Assembly (NCBI GenBank): GCA_030643125.1
Contig: DAOWML010000023.1
Location: forward strand, 1-13,648
From: Bacteroidales bacterium
GTDB taxonomy: Bacteria > Bacteroidota > Bacteroidia > Bacteroidales > UBA12077
DNA: 13,648 bases
Direction of reading: 5' to 3'
Part shown: positions 1-7,892 of the stretch, in pieces
Numbering within the stretch: position 1 is the first letter of the stretch
Layout: every line of letters begins with the position of its first letter
Notes under the pieces: generated by a model
Seen by the model: the letters and a program-made list of their open reading frames with translations, nothing else
Told to the model about the DNA's origin: nothing
Database searches by the model: none
Made by a program: the position numbers and the translations under genes

Positions 1-2015
1 GAGAACAGTATAAATATTTTTGAAGTCAGGTAGCCTGATCGGCTTAAATTAAGGAAAGCTTCTCGTTTTAGAATTTTCCTGTCGCGGAATATTTCTTCGG
101 CACTAACTGTCAAACCTAAGAATAAAGAAACGATGAGTGCCATAAATATATAAATGTGAATATTTTCGTTTTCTCTAAATATGTAAATATTAGAATTAGG
201 ATCAGCAATGTAACGTATTATGAAAGAAAGAAGAAATCCTAATAAAGGAGCTTCGAGTAAGTTAAGTGCAATATATTGAGTATTACTAATTTTCGAAAGG
301 AAATCACGTATAGTGTAAATTTCAAGTTGTTTAAACCATGACGGAATATTTAAAGTAGATGGAGGGGCTTCTGTTATTGCTTCGGTTTCTTCAAGTTTAA
401 TATTTTCAGTAAAATTTTCTTCCCACTTTTGAGGTGATATTTTTCTTTTTATGGTGTATTCTCCATATTCATCAACTACTTTGGCTTCAATAATATTAAA
501 AATAAGTTCGGGATTAACATTACCACAGGTAGGACATTCGCCAACATCACTGTTGATTTGTGCATCGAGCCTTTTAAAATACATAACTCCTTCAACTGGG
601 TTGCCATAATAAATCATATAACCGCCTGTATCCAGAATCATCATATTATCAAACTTTTTATATATGTCTGATGAAGGTTGATGGATTACAACAAAAATAA
701 GTTTTCCTTTAAGGGCTAGCTCTCTAAGCAAGTCCATAACATTTTCTGAGTCTCTGGAAGAAAGTCCCGAAGTAGGTTCGTCAACTAAAAGGATAGATGG
801 TTCTCTGATAAGCTCCAGGGCAATATTTAGTCTTTTTCGTTGTCCTCCGCTAATCATTTTATTCATCGGAGAGCCTACTTTAAGATCTTTACGATCAAAT
901 AAGCCTAAACTTGTCAGGGTTTTATGTACCAGTTCAACGATTTCTTCTCCTGTTTTATCGTTGAAACATAACTTGGCATTATAATAAAGGTTTTGAAAAA
1001 CAGTTAGTTCTTCAATTAACAAATCATCCTGCGGAATATAGCCAATAACACCTTCAAGTTTTTCTTTTTCTTTATGAAGGTTTATTCCGTTGATCAAAAT
1101 CTCGCCGGAGATAGGTTCGTTCAGACCGGTAAGCACATTAAGTAAGGTTGTTTTTCCCGCACCACTAGCACCCATCAAGCCAATTAATTTACCTTGATCT
1201 TCAGAGAAATTTATATTCCTTAACCCTATGCCTCCATTTGGAAAAACAAAGTTAATATCTTTTGCTATGTAAGAAATTTTTGTAGCTGTACTGTCAGCAA
1301 GGAAATGAGCAGCAATATCACTGTAGTAAATTGGTTTACCTTTTGGTAGTTTAATTGTTCCTCCACTAGCAAAAAGGTAAATTCGTTTATTATTTACAGG
1401 TAGTCCGTTTAAGAAAATGTCCTCATTACCATTGTAGCGCATAAAATAGAGCTCAACGCTTTTAATCTGAAGGATAAGAATATTGCCATCCAGGGCTTCA
1501 ACTTTAACGTGTTTGGCTTCTTTGCACTGATTTTCTTTATCACTAATGATAAGAGTACCCGGGTTATCGATTTCGGAAACTTCGGTATGAATTACAAAGC
1601 TTTCAATACTGCGAAATTCGTCTCTGGTAAGTTTAAATACTTCGGATACGGTATGAATAATTGCCATTCGTTGTTCTGAGAACTTTCTGTCGGCATTTAC
1701 TAACTCAAAAATTCTAACAAGAACAATAACTTTCTGTTTTTGTGTTAAAGTTTTGTTAATCTTTTTACAAATCCCTAAAATTCTAACAGAATCCTTTACT
1801 GATGTAAGTTTTACTTTGTCATTTTTCTCAGTTTTTTCTCCTGTAACACCGGCTTTTTCGTCGAAAAGAGCCATGTATTCAGGTACTACTTCATCATTTA
1901 ATTGCTGAGTTAAGAAATTCTTTACAAATTCCCTTTCGCTGGATTCTACTCCTTCGTCTTGTTTTGCTATAATAGCAAACAATTGCATAAGGGCTTTTAA
2001 AATCTCTTCACTCAT
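1..2015 (-). CDS. ABCG-like ABC transporter (ATPase-permease fusion) with TerB-like and FHA-like N-terminus, partial
   Basis: The frame is open from an ATG at 2015 to the left edge (671 codons), so the C-terminus is missing. Residues 1 to about 135 are helical and acidic, with two halves resembling TerB-like domains. About 150-250 is beta-rich with an FHA-like tail (IFLNG, then a Gly-x-x-Ile turn), but the canonical FHA Arg and Ser/His are not evident. The ABC ATPase follows: Walker A GASGAGKTT near 282, Q-loop PQDD, signature ISGGQRKR near 386, Walker B ILLVDEPTSGL near 405 and H-loop VIHQPSSD near 440. A CPTCG motif near 493 could bind metal. Hydrophobic segments begin near 575, as in ABC-2/ABCG permeases with the ATPase first. 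Substrate is unknown; export is usual for the family. It is the last visible gene of the minus-strand cluster, 49 nt after the SiaC-like gene. Confidence 0.9.
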   Translation of the reverse strand, partial: MSEEILKALMQLFAIIAKQDEGVESSEREFVKNFLTQQLNDEVVPEYMALFDEKAGVTGEKTEKNDKVKLTSVKDSVRILGICKKINKTLTQKQKVIVLVRIFELVNADRKFSEQRMAIIHTVSEVFKLTRDEFRSIESFVIHTEVSEIDNPGTLIISDKENQCKEAKHVKVEALDGNILILQIKSVELYFMRYNGNEDIFLNGLPVNNKRIYLFASGGTIKLPKGKPIYYSDIAAHFLADSTATKISYIAKDINFVFPNGGIGLRNINFSEDQGKLIGLMGASGAGKTTLLNVLTGLNEPISGEILINGINLHKEKEKLEGVIGYIPQDDLLIEELTVFQNLYYNAKLCFNDKTGEEIVELVHKTLTSLGLFDRKDLKVGSPMNKMISGGQRKRLNIALELIREPSILLVDEPTSGLSSRDSENVMDLLRELALKGKLIFVVIHQPSSDIYKKFDNMMILDTGGYMIYYGNPVEGVMYFKRLDAQINSDVGECPTCGNVNPELIFNIIEAKVVDEYGEYTIKRKISPQKWEENFTENIKLEETEAITEAPPSTLNIPSWFKQLEIYTIRDFLSKISNTQYIALNLLEAPLLGFLLSFIIRYIADPNSNIYIFRENENIHIYIFMALIVSLFLGLTVSAEEIFRDRKILKREAFLNLSRSGYLTSKIFILF

Positions 2016-2064
2016 AATTTTAAGTTAAAAAATGATACAAAGAAAAACAATAATAAATAAGCAA

Positions 2065-2445
2065 TTACATTGTATAACTTACTTGTTCAAATGGTATATC
2101 TACAATATCAGCATATTCTTCACCTGCTTCTTCCATATCTTCATCATCATCGGGAAAGAACCATTTAATTAAAACTTCTTTACCATTCTCGTGCATTTCT
2201 TCAAGTTTCATCAAAATGTCAAGAATTAATTTCGAAGATGCCGTGTTAAAGTAAACAAGTTTGAATGCAAATACTGTTTGATCATTTGCTTCTTCCTGAT
2301 AATCATCAAGCCAGTTCAGAACAGGCTCGAAGAATGTTGTTACGTCTTCAGGAAGCGATCTACCTGAAATTTCAAAAATACCATTTTCTTTATCAAGAAT
2401 AATGGCTGGAGTATCGTCAGTTCCTTTGAGCTTTATTACTTCCAT
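2065..2445 (-). CDS. SiaC-family regulatory phosphoprotein (DUF1987)
   Basis: 126-residue soluble acidic protein of the SiaC/DUF1987 family. In Pseudomonas aeruginosa, SiaC is phosphorylated on Thr68 by the kinase SiaB and dephosphorylated by the PP2C phosphatase SiaA; the unphosphorylated form binds and activates the diguanylate cyclase SiaD. Here the motif YFNTASSK puts Thr exactly at residue 68, so the phospho-site appears kept. The C-terminal part is very acidic (PDDDEDMEEAGEE, about 98-110). It lies 11 nt downstream of the SiaB-like gene and two genes after the SiaA-like phosphatase, so the three switch partners are contiguous. No GGDEF gene is present in the window, so the downstream target is unknown; the adjacent ABC protein is a candidate by position only. 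Family assignment is confident, the target is inference. Confidence 0.88.
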   Translation of the reverse strand: MEVIKLKGTDDTPAIILDKENGIFEISGRSLPEDVTTFFEPVLNWLDDYQEEANDQTVFAFKLVYFNTASSKLILDILMKLEEMHENGKEVLIKWFFPDDDEDMEEAGEEYADIVDIPFEQVSYTM

Positions 2446-2456
2446 GATTTATTATT

Positions 2457-3032
2457 TTATAAGTTTCTAGCAATTGAAGATGTTAATAGAAAAAAAGAAC
2501 TTCCTTCATCTATTGGTAAAAAGTGAAAATCGAGCTGCTTACCCGTTTTACGAGCAATATCAATAAATCCAAGCCCTGCACCACCTTTTTCAGAAAGTCT
2601 TCCTTCTTTCATCTGGCTTTTGTAAAGTTCCTTCAGACCTTCTTTGTCTAAGCTATTAATATGGTTTAGCATCTCGGTAAGCTCTTCGATTTTATCGTTT
2701 TCGATAACATTACCTGTGGTAACATGATAATCATTTTTTCCTTTACTTACCATAAATATGCCTCGGCCCGCAAAAATGAAGTCGTTAGATCCGAAAGAAT
2801 CTGCATGCTTACTAATGTTTTGCAAGCATTCAACCATAACATGGAACACCTTCTTCTGAACTGAATTCGCTTCTGACTGTTTGGCCATATTCGATTCTGT
2901 TAGAGAAGTAAACGCTTTGGTAATTTGGTGAGTAATTTCACCTTCATATACCAAAGTAATTTCGTGAGCTTTCATAGAACGATAGAAATCATATACAAAT
3001 TCCAGAAAGCCTTTAACATTACTTTTATCCAT
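2457..3032 (-). CDS. SiaB-family protein kinase (DUF6272, GHKL-like ATPase fold)
   Basis: 191-residue cytoplasmic protein matching the SiaB kinase family, which phosphorylates SiaC on threonine. An N-box-like motif ECLQNISKH (68-76, Glu68 and Asn72) and a glycine-rich GGAGLGFIDIAR (150-161) correspond to the ATP-binding elements of the GHKL/HATPase fold, also used by anti-sigma-factor kinases such as SpoIIAB and RsbW. There is no phospho-accepting His domain, as expected for a Ser/Thr-directed kinase of this type. It sits 37 nt after the SiaA-like phosphatase and 11 nt before the SiaC-like substrate, so kinase, phosphatase and substrate are likely co-transcribed. The start is ATG at 3032 with no strong Shine-Dalgarno sequence, normal for Bacteroidota. 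Activity against the neighbouring SiaC protein is inferred from family and context. Confidence 0.85.
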   Translation of the reverse strand: MDKSNVKGFLEFVYDFYRSMKAHEITLVYEGEITHQITKAFTSLTESNMAKQSEANSVQKKVFHVMVECLQNISKHADSFGSNDFIFAGRGIFMVSKGKNDYHVTTGNVIENDKIEELTEMLNHINSLDKEGLKELYKSQMKEGRLSEKGGAGLGFIDIARKTGKQLDFHFLPIDEGSSFFLLTSSIARNL

Positions 3033-3069
3033 AAGTTGTAAAATTAATATTTATTAAAATAATAAAAAA

Positions 3070-5679
3070 TTAAAATTCTATTCCAATTAATAACACATCA
3101 TCAATCTGTTTGCTCTTACCTTTCCATTTTTTAAAATCTGTTGAAAATAAACTTTCATATTGTTGCATGTCAAGATCTTTGTTTTCAACAATAATAGATC
3201 GGATACGTTGAGGAGAATATTTTCTTCCTTCGGCACCACCCACTTGATCAGGCATTCCGTCTGAGAAAATAAATAATTTGTCTCCTTTAATTATTTCAAT
3301 GGCATAATTTACAAAATCTTTTTCTGCTTTTTTTCTGTGAGGAATTCCTCCAATAGCTTTTCGGTTTCCCTTATATTCTAACAATTCTCCATTTCTTAAA
3401 AGATAAAGAGGACGATGTGCGCCGGAATATTGTAATTCTTTCTTTTTTAAATTAATCCGGCAAAAGGCAATATCCATTCCATCACGTGCGTCAGCATCAA
3501 TTCTGTCCTGTTTTAATGTGCTCCTAACACCAAAATGCAATTTATCCAGGATTTGACCTGCTGAATAATTTACATCGTGATCGACTATATTGTTAAGTAA
3601 GAAATATCCAATAAATGATAAAAGTGCTCCAGGCACGCCATGTCCGGTACAGTCAACAGCAGAAATATATAAGATGTCATCTTTTTTAAAGAACCATGGA
3701 AAATCACCACTTACAACATCGCGAGGGAGATAAAAAATGAATGATTTAGGCAGATACTCCTGAATAATTGTTGTGCTTGGAAGTATTGAAGACTGAATAC
3801 GCTGAGCATAATTTATGCTCTCATTAATTTTCTTGTTTTTGTCTTTTATTTCAAGCTCAATTTGTTTTGCCTCCGTTATATCATGACCTACAAACAAAAC
3901 AGTTTCAAGTTCATTTTCATTAAATTCAGGGATCGCATTGTAATTCATTATCCTTTCACCAAGTTTAGCCGTGGACATGGCTATTTCCTGGTTTAATTTC
4001 TGGTTGGTTTTTCTGATTTGTTTTATAGAATCTTTAAAGAATTCAACTAATGATGGTTCAATATTTAATTCATCAATTCTTCCATTTATTATATCTTTTG
4101 ATTTAACACCGATATAATCGTCAACCATTGGATTTGCGTAAAAGAACTGACCTTTAGTATTCATTCGAAGTATTAAGTCGGGACTGTTTTCAGAAAGAGA
4201 TTGCATTTTACTTTTCATTCTTTCTTCTTTCTCAGCTCTTTTTCTCTCTGTTATATCCTGAGAATTTAATATAATACCATTTATTGCAGGATCATTAAGT
4301 AAGTTTCTTCCTGTTGTTTCGATATGAATTTTCTTACCATCTTTTTTAATGTATGTATATTGAATAGTTCGTGGTGTATGCTGGTCTTCTAATAGTTGTT
4401 CAAACATTTCTTTCATGGCTGCTTCGCCTTTGGCAGTCAGTCGGTCCATGTCTTTACCACTCATCATTTCGTCAGGTGTGTATCCAAGGATTTTTGTTAC
4501 CGAGGGGCTTTGATATTTTAGTTTTATTTCATTATCATAAATTGAGATAACCTCAGATGCATTTTGTAGCAATGAATGTAAACGTTTTTGAGCATTCTCA
4601 ACTTCTTTTATTTGAGTTTCGAGATTCTTGTTTGAAATTTCAAGTTCCTCCTGAGTAGAACGCATTTCTTCAGCATTCTGACGAAGTTCTTCTTCGTTTT
4701 CTTTAAGTTCCTCGGTCATTTGCTGAGATTCCTGAAGCAGCTTTTCAGTTTTCTGGTTCATTCTTAAGTTGTAGAGAGTACGAGCTATAATCTCTCCTAA
4801 TTCTTTTAAAAACTTGATTGTTAGTGCTTGGAACTTGTTTTCAATTGAAGCAAACTCAATTATTCCCTGTAATTTTTCCTCTGTAATTAAAGGAACGATT
4901 AGAATACTTGAAGGTTTTTTATTTCCTAATATCCCGGATGTGATTGTCGCATAGTTGTCAGGTATTTCGGTACGATAAACTATATCTTGTTCGTATGCAC
5001 ACTGTCCAATTAAGCCCTCTCCAATTTTAAATTTCTGATTTACAAATCTTCTTCTGTTGTAAGCATAAGTTGCAAGGTTAATAAGCTTACGTTCTTCCTC
5101 ATCATAAATATAAAAAGAGCCTTGTATTACGTTAATATACTTTATTAACTTAATGATTACTTCGTATGCCAATTTATCTATATTGTTGTGCATACGAAGA
5201 ATACTGTAAATTAGATCTTTTCCTTCAGATATCCAGTTTTGTTCTTTTTCTTTTTTGTTATTTGAAAGTAAATTGTCGCGCATAACAATTAGCGATCTGC
5301 CAATTATATCATCTTCGTCAACTAAATCATCATGGTCATCGTAAATACCTTCTCCAATTTTTTTGGCAAATCTTGCATTTCTATTAATATCCTGATTTCG
5401 TTGGTCAATTATTTTTTCAAAAGCTGCTTTATCTTTTTCCCTTTTTCTAATTGAGAAATAAATTACTATGCCAACAATAAAAGGAAGGATATCTATTAAC
5501 CAGTGTATAGGATTGTTCCTATGGATATCGGCGATTGTATTTAAAGAGACACCTAAGTTATTGTTTAAAATATCTATCATCCACGAAATGAAAAGAAATA
5601 AAAGAGATGTTCCTACACCAATAATTATATCATTATAGGAGATTGCACTTAATTTATTTTTCTGTTTCTTAACAGTCAT
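3070..5679 (-). CDS. SiaA-like membrane PP2C/SpoIIE phosphatase with HAMP-like, GAF and two PAS domains
   Basis: 869 residues. Two TM segments (about 17-36 and 58-76) are joined by a loop of only about 20 residues, so there is no room for an extracellular sensor domain. A HAMP-like stretch (about 100-140, FAKKIGEGIYD ... IIGRSL) follows, then GAF (about 165-305), a Glu/Gln-rich coiled coil (about 308-370), PAS1 (about 370-480, ending DITERKRAEKEE), PAS2 (about 490-605, ending DITEAKQIE) and a SpoIIE-type PP2C domain (about 640-869). Acidic metal-site candidates are present: SGDF (Asp659), VDCTGHGVPGA (Asp676), DGMD (733-736), FSDGMPDQ (Asp807) and IDDVLL (Asp860/861). By analogy with SiaA it should dephosphorylate the SiaC-like protein encoded two genes downstream. 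Inputs are probably intracellular or membrane-borne ligands. SiaA of Pseudomonas has no such GAF-PAS-PAS array, so orthology is by role and context only. Confidence 0.88.
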   Translation of the reverse strand: MTVKKQKNKLSAISYNDIIIGVGTSLLFLFISWMIDILNNNLGVSLNTIADIHRNNPIHWLIDILPFIVGIVIYFSIRKREKDKAAFEKIIDQRNQDINRNARFAKKIGEGIYDDHDDLVDEDDIIGRSLIVMRDNLLSNNKKEKEQNWISEGKDLIYSILRMHNNIDKLAYEVIIKLIKYINVIQGSFYIYDEEERKLINLATYAYNRRRFVNQKFKIGEGLIGQCAYEQDIVYRTEIPDNYATITSGILGNKKPSSILIVPLITEEKLQGIIEFASIENKFQALTIKFLKELGEIIARTLYNLRMNQKTEKLLQESQQMTEELKENEEELRQNAEEMRSTQEELEISNKNLETQIKEVENAQKRLHSLLQNASEVISIYDNEIKLKYQSPSVTKILGYTPDEMMSGKDMDRLTAKGEAAMKEMFEQLLEDQHTPRTIQYTYIKKDGKKIHIETTGRNLLNDPAINGIILNSQDITERKRAEKEERMKSKMQSLSENSPDLILRMNTKGQFFYANPMVDDYIGVKSKDIINGRIDELNIEPSLVEFFKDSIKQIRKTNQKLNQEIAMSTAKLGERIMNYNAIPEFNENELETVLFVGHDITEAKQIELEIKDKNKKINESINYAQRIQSSILPSTTIIQEYLPKSFIFYLPRDVVSGDFPWFFKKDDILYISAVDCTGHGVPGALLSFIGYFLLNNIVDHDVNYSAGQILDKLHFGVRSTLKQDRIDADARDGMDIAFCRINLKKKELQYSGAHRPLYLLRNGELLEYKGNRKAIGGIPHRKKAEKDFVNYAIEIIKGDKLFIFSDGMPDQVGGAEGRKYSPQRIRSIIVENKDLDMQQYESLFSTDFKKWKGKSKQIDDVLLIGIEF

Positions 5680-5695
5680 ATACAGGGATAATAAT

Positions 5696-6469
5696 TTAAT
5701 ATTTTATTAAAGTTTTTCCAATTTGATCTGACATTCTTTCGAGCAAATCGCTAAAGTTACGTTTAAATTCTTTAAAAGAAGCTAGCTCTATAATTGCTAT
5801 CGTTTTATCTTCCAGGATAATCGGAATAATTATTAAATGATTTGGAGAACTACTTCCAAGTCCTGATAATATTGTAACATAGTTTTCAGGAATTTCTTTT
5901 AGATTTAATGCGGTTTTGTTTTTTGCTACCTGACCGGATAATGTTTCACTCAAATTAAAGCTTTTGGGTTCTTCATCACCAAAGTAAGCATATTTACCTG
6001 CGATATTAAAAATATCAGATTTTTTTTCTTTAACAAAAAACAGGCCTTGTACTACATCAAATTCTTTTGCAATATTTGACAATAATTTTTCCGTATATTT
6101 TTCCAGGTCTAATTTGGAATTGTCTTTTGGTAAAATTTTGTTTATATAATTTTCAATATCAATTAATTCTTCATCATCTTGTATTTCAGAAACTTCTTTT
6201 TGCTTTGAATTTTCATCAAGCAGATTGCTCTCTTTTTTTATGTATTTTTCTTCTGAAATTTTTTCATGTGAAGTTAAAATAGAAAGTATAAAAAGAAAAA
6301 CAACAATAATAACAGCAAAAATTAATAATACATATATCGGCAGTTGATTTCCCGAAATATTATAGTCTAACAATAAATTTTGAATCTTTCCGAAAAGCAC
6401 AAAAAATATTATAAGTTCAGCGATAATGGCTAAAAATGCTAATGTTTTATATATTCTACTGGTCTTCAT
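5696..6469 (-). CDS. two-TM membrane protein with cytoplasmic GAF domain
   Basis: 257 residues from the ATG at 6469; a TTG one codon upstream is a less likely start. Two hydrophobic segments (about 9-28 and 44-66) enclose a short loop. A charged Lys/Glu-rich linker (about 67-118) leads to a C-terminal GAF domain (about 120-257). There is no catalytic domain. The GAF domain is clearly related to that of the downstream phosphatase: both have a VxQGxF(F/Y) strand and an IP(E/D)NYxTIxSG segment, followed by a hydrophobic (I/V)P strand and IxEx-AS. The protein looks like a catalytically empty version of the phosphatase N-terminus and could dimerise with it or compete for its ligand. It starts 9 nt after the CheB-like gene and ends 16 nt before the phosphatase gene. 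Function not known. Confidence 0.85.
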   Translation of the reverse strand: MKTSRIYKTLAFLAIIAELIIFFVLFGKIQNLLLDYNISGNQLPIYVLLIFAVIIVVFLFILSILTSHEKISEEKYIKKESNLLDENSKQKEVSEIQDDEELIDIENYINKILPKDNSKLDLEKYTEKLLSNIAKEFDVVQGLFFVKEKKSDIFNIAGKYAYFGDEEPKSFNLSETLSGQVAKNKTALNLKEIPENYVTILSGLGSSSPNHLIIIPIILEDKTIAIIELASFKEFKRNFSDLLERMSDQIGKTLIKY

Positions 6470-6478
6470 CAATAATTA

Positions 6479-7036
6479 TCATTTTAACTTTAATAAAAAA
6501 CTGATAATTTGTTCTGTTGTAAATATATGATCTACAGTTGTTAGTTTTAGCGATGCTTCGGTCATCGTTTTGACCTGGCATTCGTTTGGATCTTGTACAA
6601 TTGCTAATCCTCCTGCGTGTTTTAATTTTTTTAATCCATATGCTCCATCACGATTTGCTCCTGATAATATGATTCCAACTAATTTATCGCGATAAGCTTG
6701 AGCTGCTGTTTCAAAAGTAAGATCAATCGATGGTCTTGAGTGATTCACTGGTTCTTCTGTCGATAGAGCAATTCGTTTATTTAATTCAACATACATGTGA
6801 TAATTTGAAGGAGCAAGATATCCTTTTCCGGGTTTTATCGTTTCTTTATCATAAGGTTCAACAATTGGAATGGTAGATTTAATAGACAAAGCTTCAACAA
6901 AGCCTGAACGCACATGTTTTAATCTGTGCAAACATAACAATACCGGTAAAGGGAAATTTTTAGGTAATGAACTTAAAATTTTTGTGATTACCTGAAAACT
7001 TCCTGCAGATCCACCTATTACTACTGCTTTGTACAT
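6479..7036 (-). CDS. stand-alone CheB-type protein-glutamate methylesterase domain
   Basis: 185 residues covering only the CheB C-terminal catalytic domain; the receiver domain of chemotaxis CheB is absent. The catalytic triad can be traced: Ser10 in VIGGSAGS, His37 in LCLHRLKH and Asp130 in SGANRDGAYG. In chemotaxis this enzyme removes methyl groups from receptor glutamates and deamidates glutamines. Here no methyl-accepting receptor, CheA or CheW is visible, so the substrate is unknown. Receiver-less CheB proteins encoded next to CheR are common in Bacteroidota signalling loci outside chemotaxis. It lies 5 nt after the second CheR homologue and 9 nt before the GAF gene, so translation of these genes is probably coupled. 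Without a receiver domain, control by phosphorylation is not expected in the usual way. Confidence 0.9.
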   Translation of the reverse strand: MYKAVVIGGSAGSFQVITKILSSLPKNFPLPVLLCLHRLKHVRSGFVEALSIKSTIPIVEPYDKETIKPGKGYLAPSNYHMYVELNKRIALSTEEPVNHSRPSIDLTFETAAQAYRDKLVGIILSGANRDGAYGLKKLKHAGGLAIVQDPNECQVKTMTEASLKLTTVDHIFTTEQIISFLLKLK

Positions 7037-7041
7037 TTATC

Positions 7042-7872
7042 TTATGATAATTTCTTTTTATAAATACTTTCAGCCTTGCTAATCAAGGTATAATCTTTAT
7101 CTGAGTTCCAATAATCAATCTTCTCGTGGTTTCCAATAATAAGATGTCCGCCCGGAACCACACTGTTATAAATTATTTTAATAAATCGTTCTTGTAAAAT
7201 TTGATTGTAATAAATCATTTGATTTCGGAACAATACTAATTTTACCCCTTTAGGATAATCATCAAATATAATGTTTTGTTTTATAAATTTGGTATTCTCA
7301 ATCAAAGAAGTATCCCAATAAGCTGTGTCATTTTCGTGTGTATAAAAATCAGAAAGTTCGCCTTCGCTAAAAATACGTTTAAAATTCGGATTGTTTACTT
7401 CTATTTTTTTCGGATCGAAAAGTCCTTTTTTTGTTTTTTCAATTTCGAGTTCGCTTATGCTTGATGTAATAAGCTGAACATTTTTTAAAAGATTTAATTT
7501 TTTAAGTATGATAGCTGTCGAGAATAATTCTTCGCCCGAAGAAACTTCAGGGAACCATATTTTGAAGTTTGCTGCACCATGAATAATTTTTGGGAATAAT
7601 TCTTCTTTTAGAACTCTCCAAAGTGAAGGATCACGAAACATCTCGGTATCTTCGACACACATTTCCTGCAGAAATATCTCAAAAAAATCTTTATTTGTTT
7701 CTATTTTTTTAATAAATCCATCTGCGTCTTTTAAATTATGATTTGTAATTATTTTCTCAACTCTTCGTTTAAAAAAAGTAAGAGCATAATTTTTAAAATC
7801 ATAATTATAAACATCTTGCAATGTTTTAATTATGTTTCGTGTATCTACTATGCCTAGTTCGTATCTATTCAT
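7042..7872 (-). CDS. CheR-type methyltransferase homologue with divergent SAM-binding motifs
   Basis: 276 residues with the overall CheR layout: helical N-terminal domain with FKRRVEKI (34-41), DTEMFRDP (75-82), a Rossmann-type SAM domain and a C-terminal GGHLIIGNHE strand. Key motifs differ from active CheR. The SAM loop reads IWFPEVSSGEEL (105-116) where the upstream paralogue has IWHAGCSTGQEV. The second-strand acidic residue (ASDLN in the paralogue) is replaced in TSSIS (136-140). The CRNVIIYF motif is VLFRNQMIYY (213-222). Part of the site is kept (FRDP and the GEE glutamates). It may be a weakened enzyme, a pseudoenzyme scaffold or a partner of the upstream CheR. Spacing is 20 nt from the first cheR-like gene and 5 nt to the cheB-like gene. 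Family placement is firm; activity is doubtful. Confidence 0.85.
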   Translation of the reverse strand: MNRYELGIVDTRNIIKTLQDVYNYDFKNYALTFFKRRVEKIITNHNLKDADGFIKKIETNKDFFEIFLQEMCVEDTEMFRDPSLWRVLKEELFPKIIHGAANFKIWFPEVSSGEELFSTAIILKKLNLLKNVQLITSSISELEIEKTKKGLFDPKKIEVNNPNFKRIFSEGELSDFYTHENDTAYWDTSLIENTKFIKQNIIFDDYPKGVKLVLFRNQMIYYNQILQERFIKIIYNSVVPGGHLIIGNHEKIDYWNSDKDYTLISKAESIYKKKLS

Positions 7873-7892
7873 TGTAATACTTTTAGCATCGG

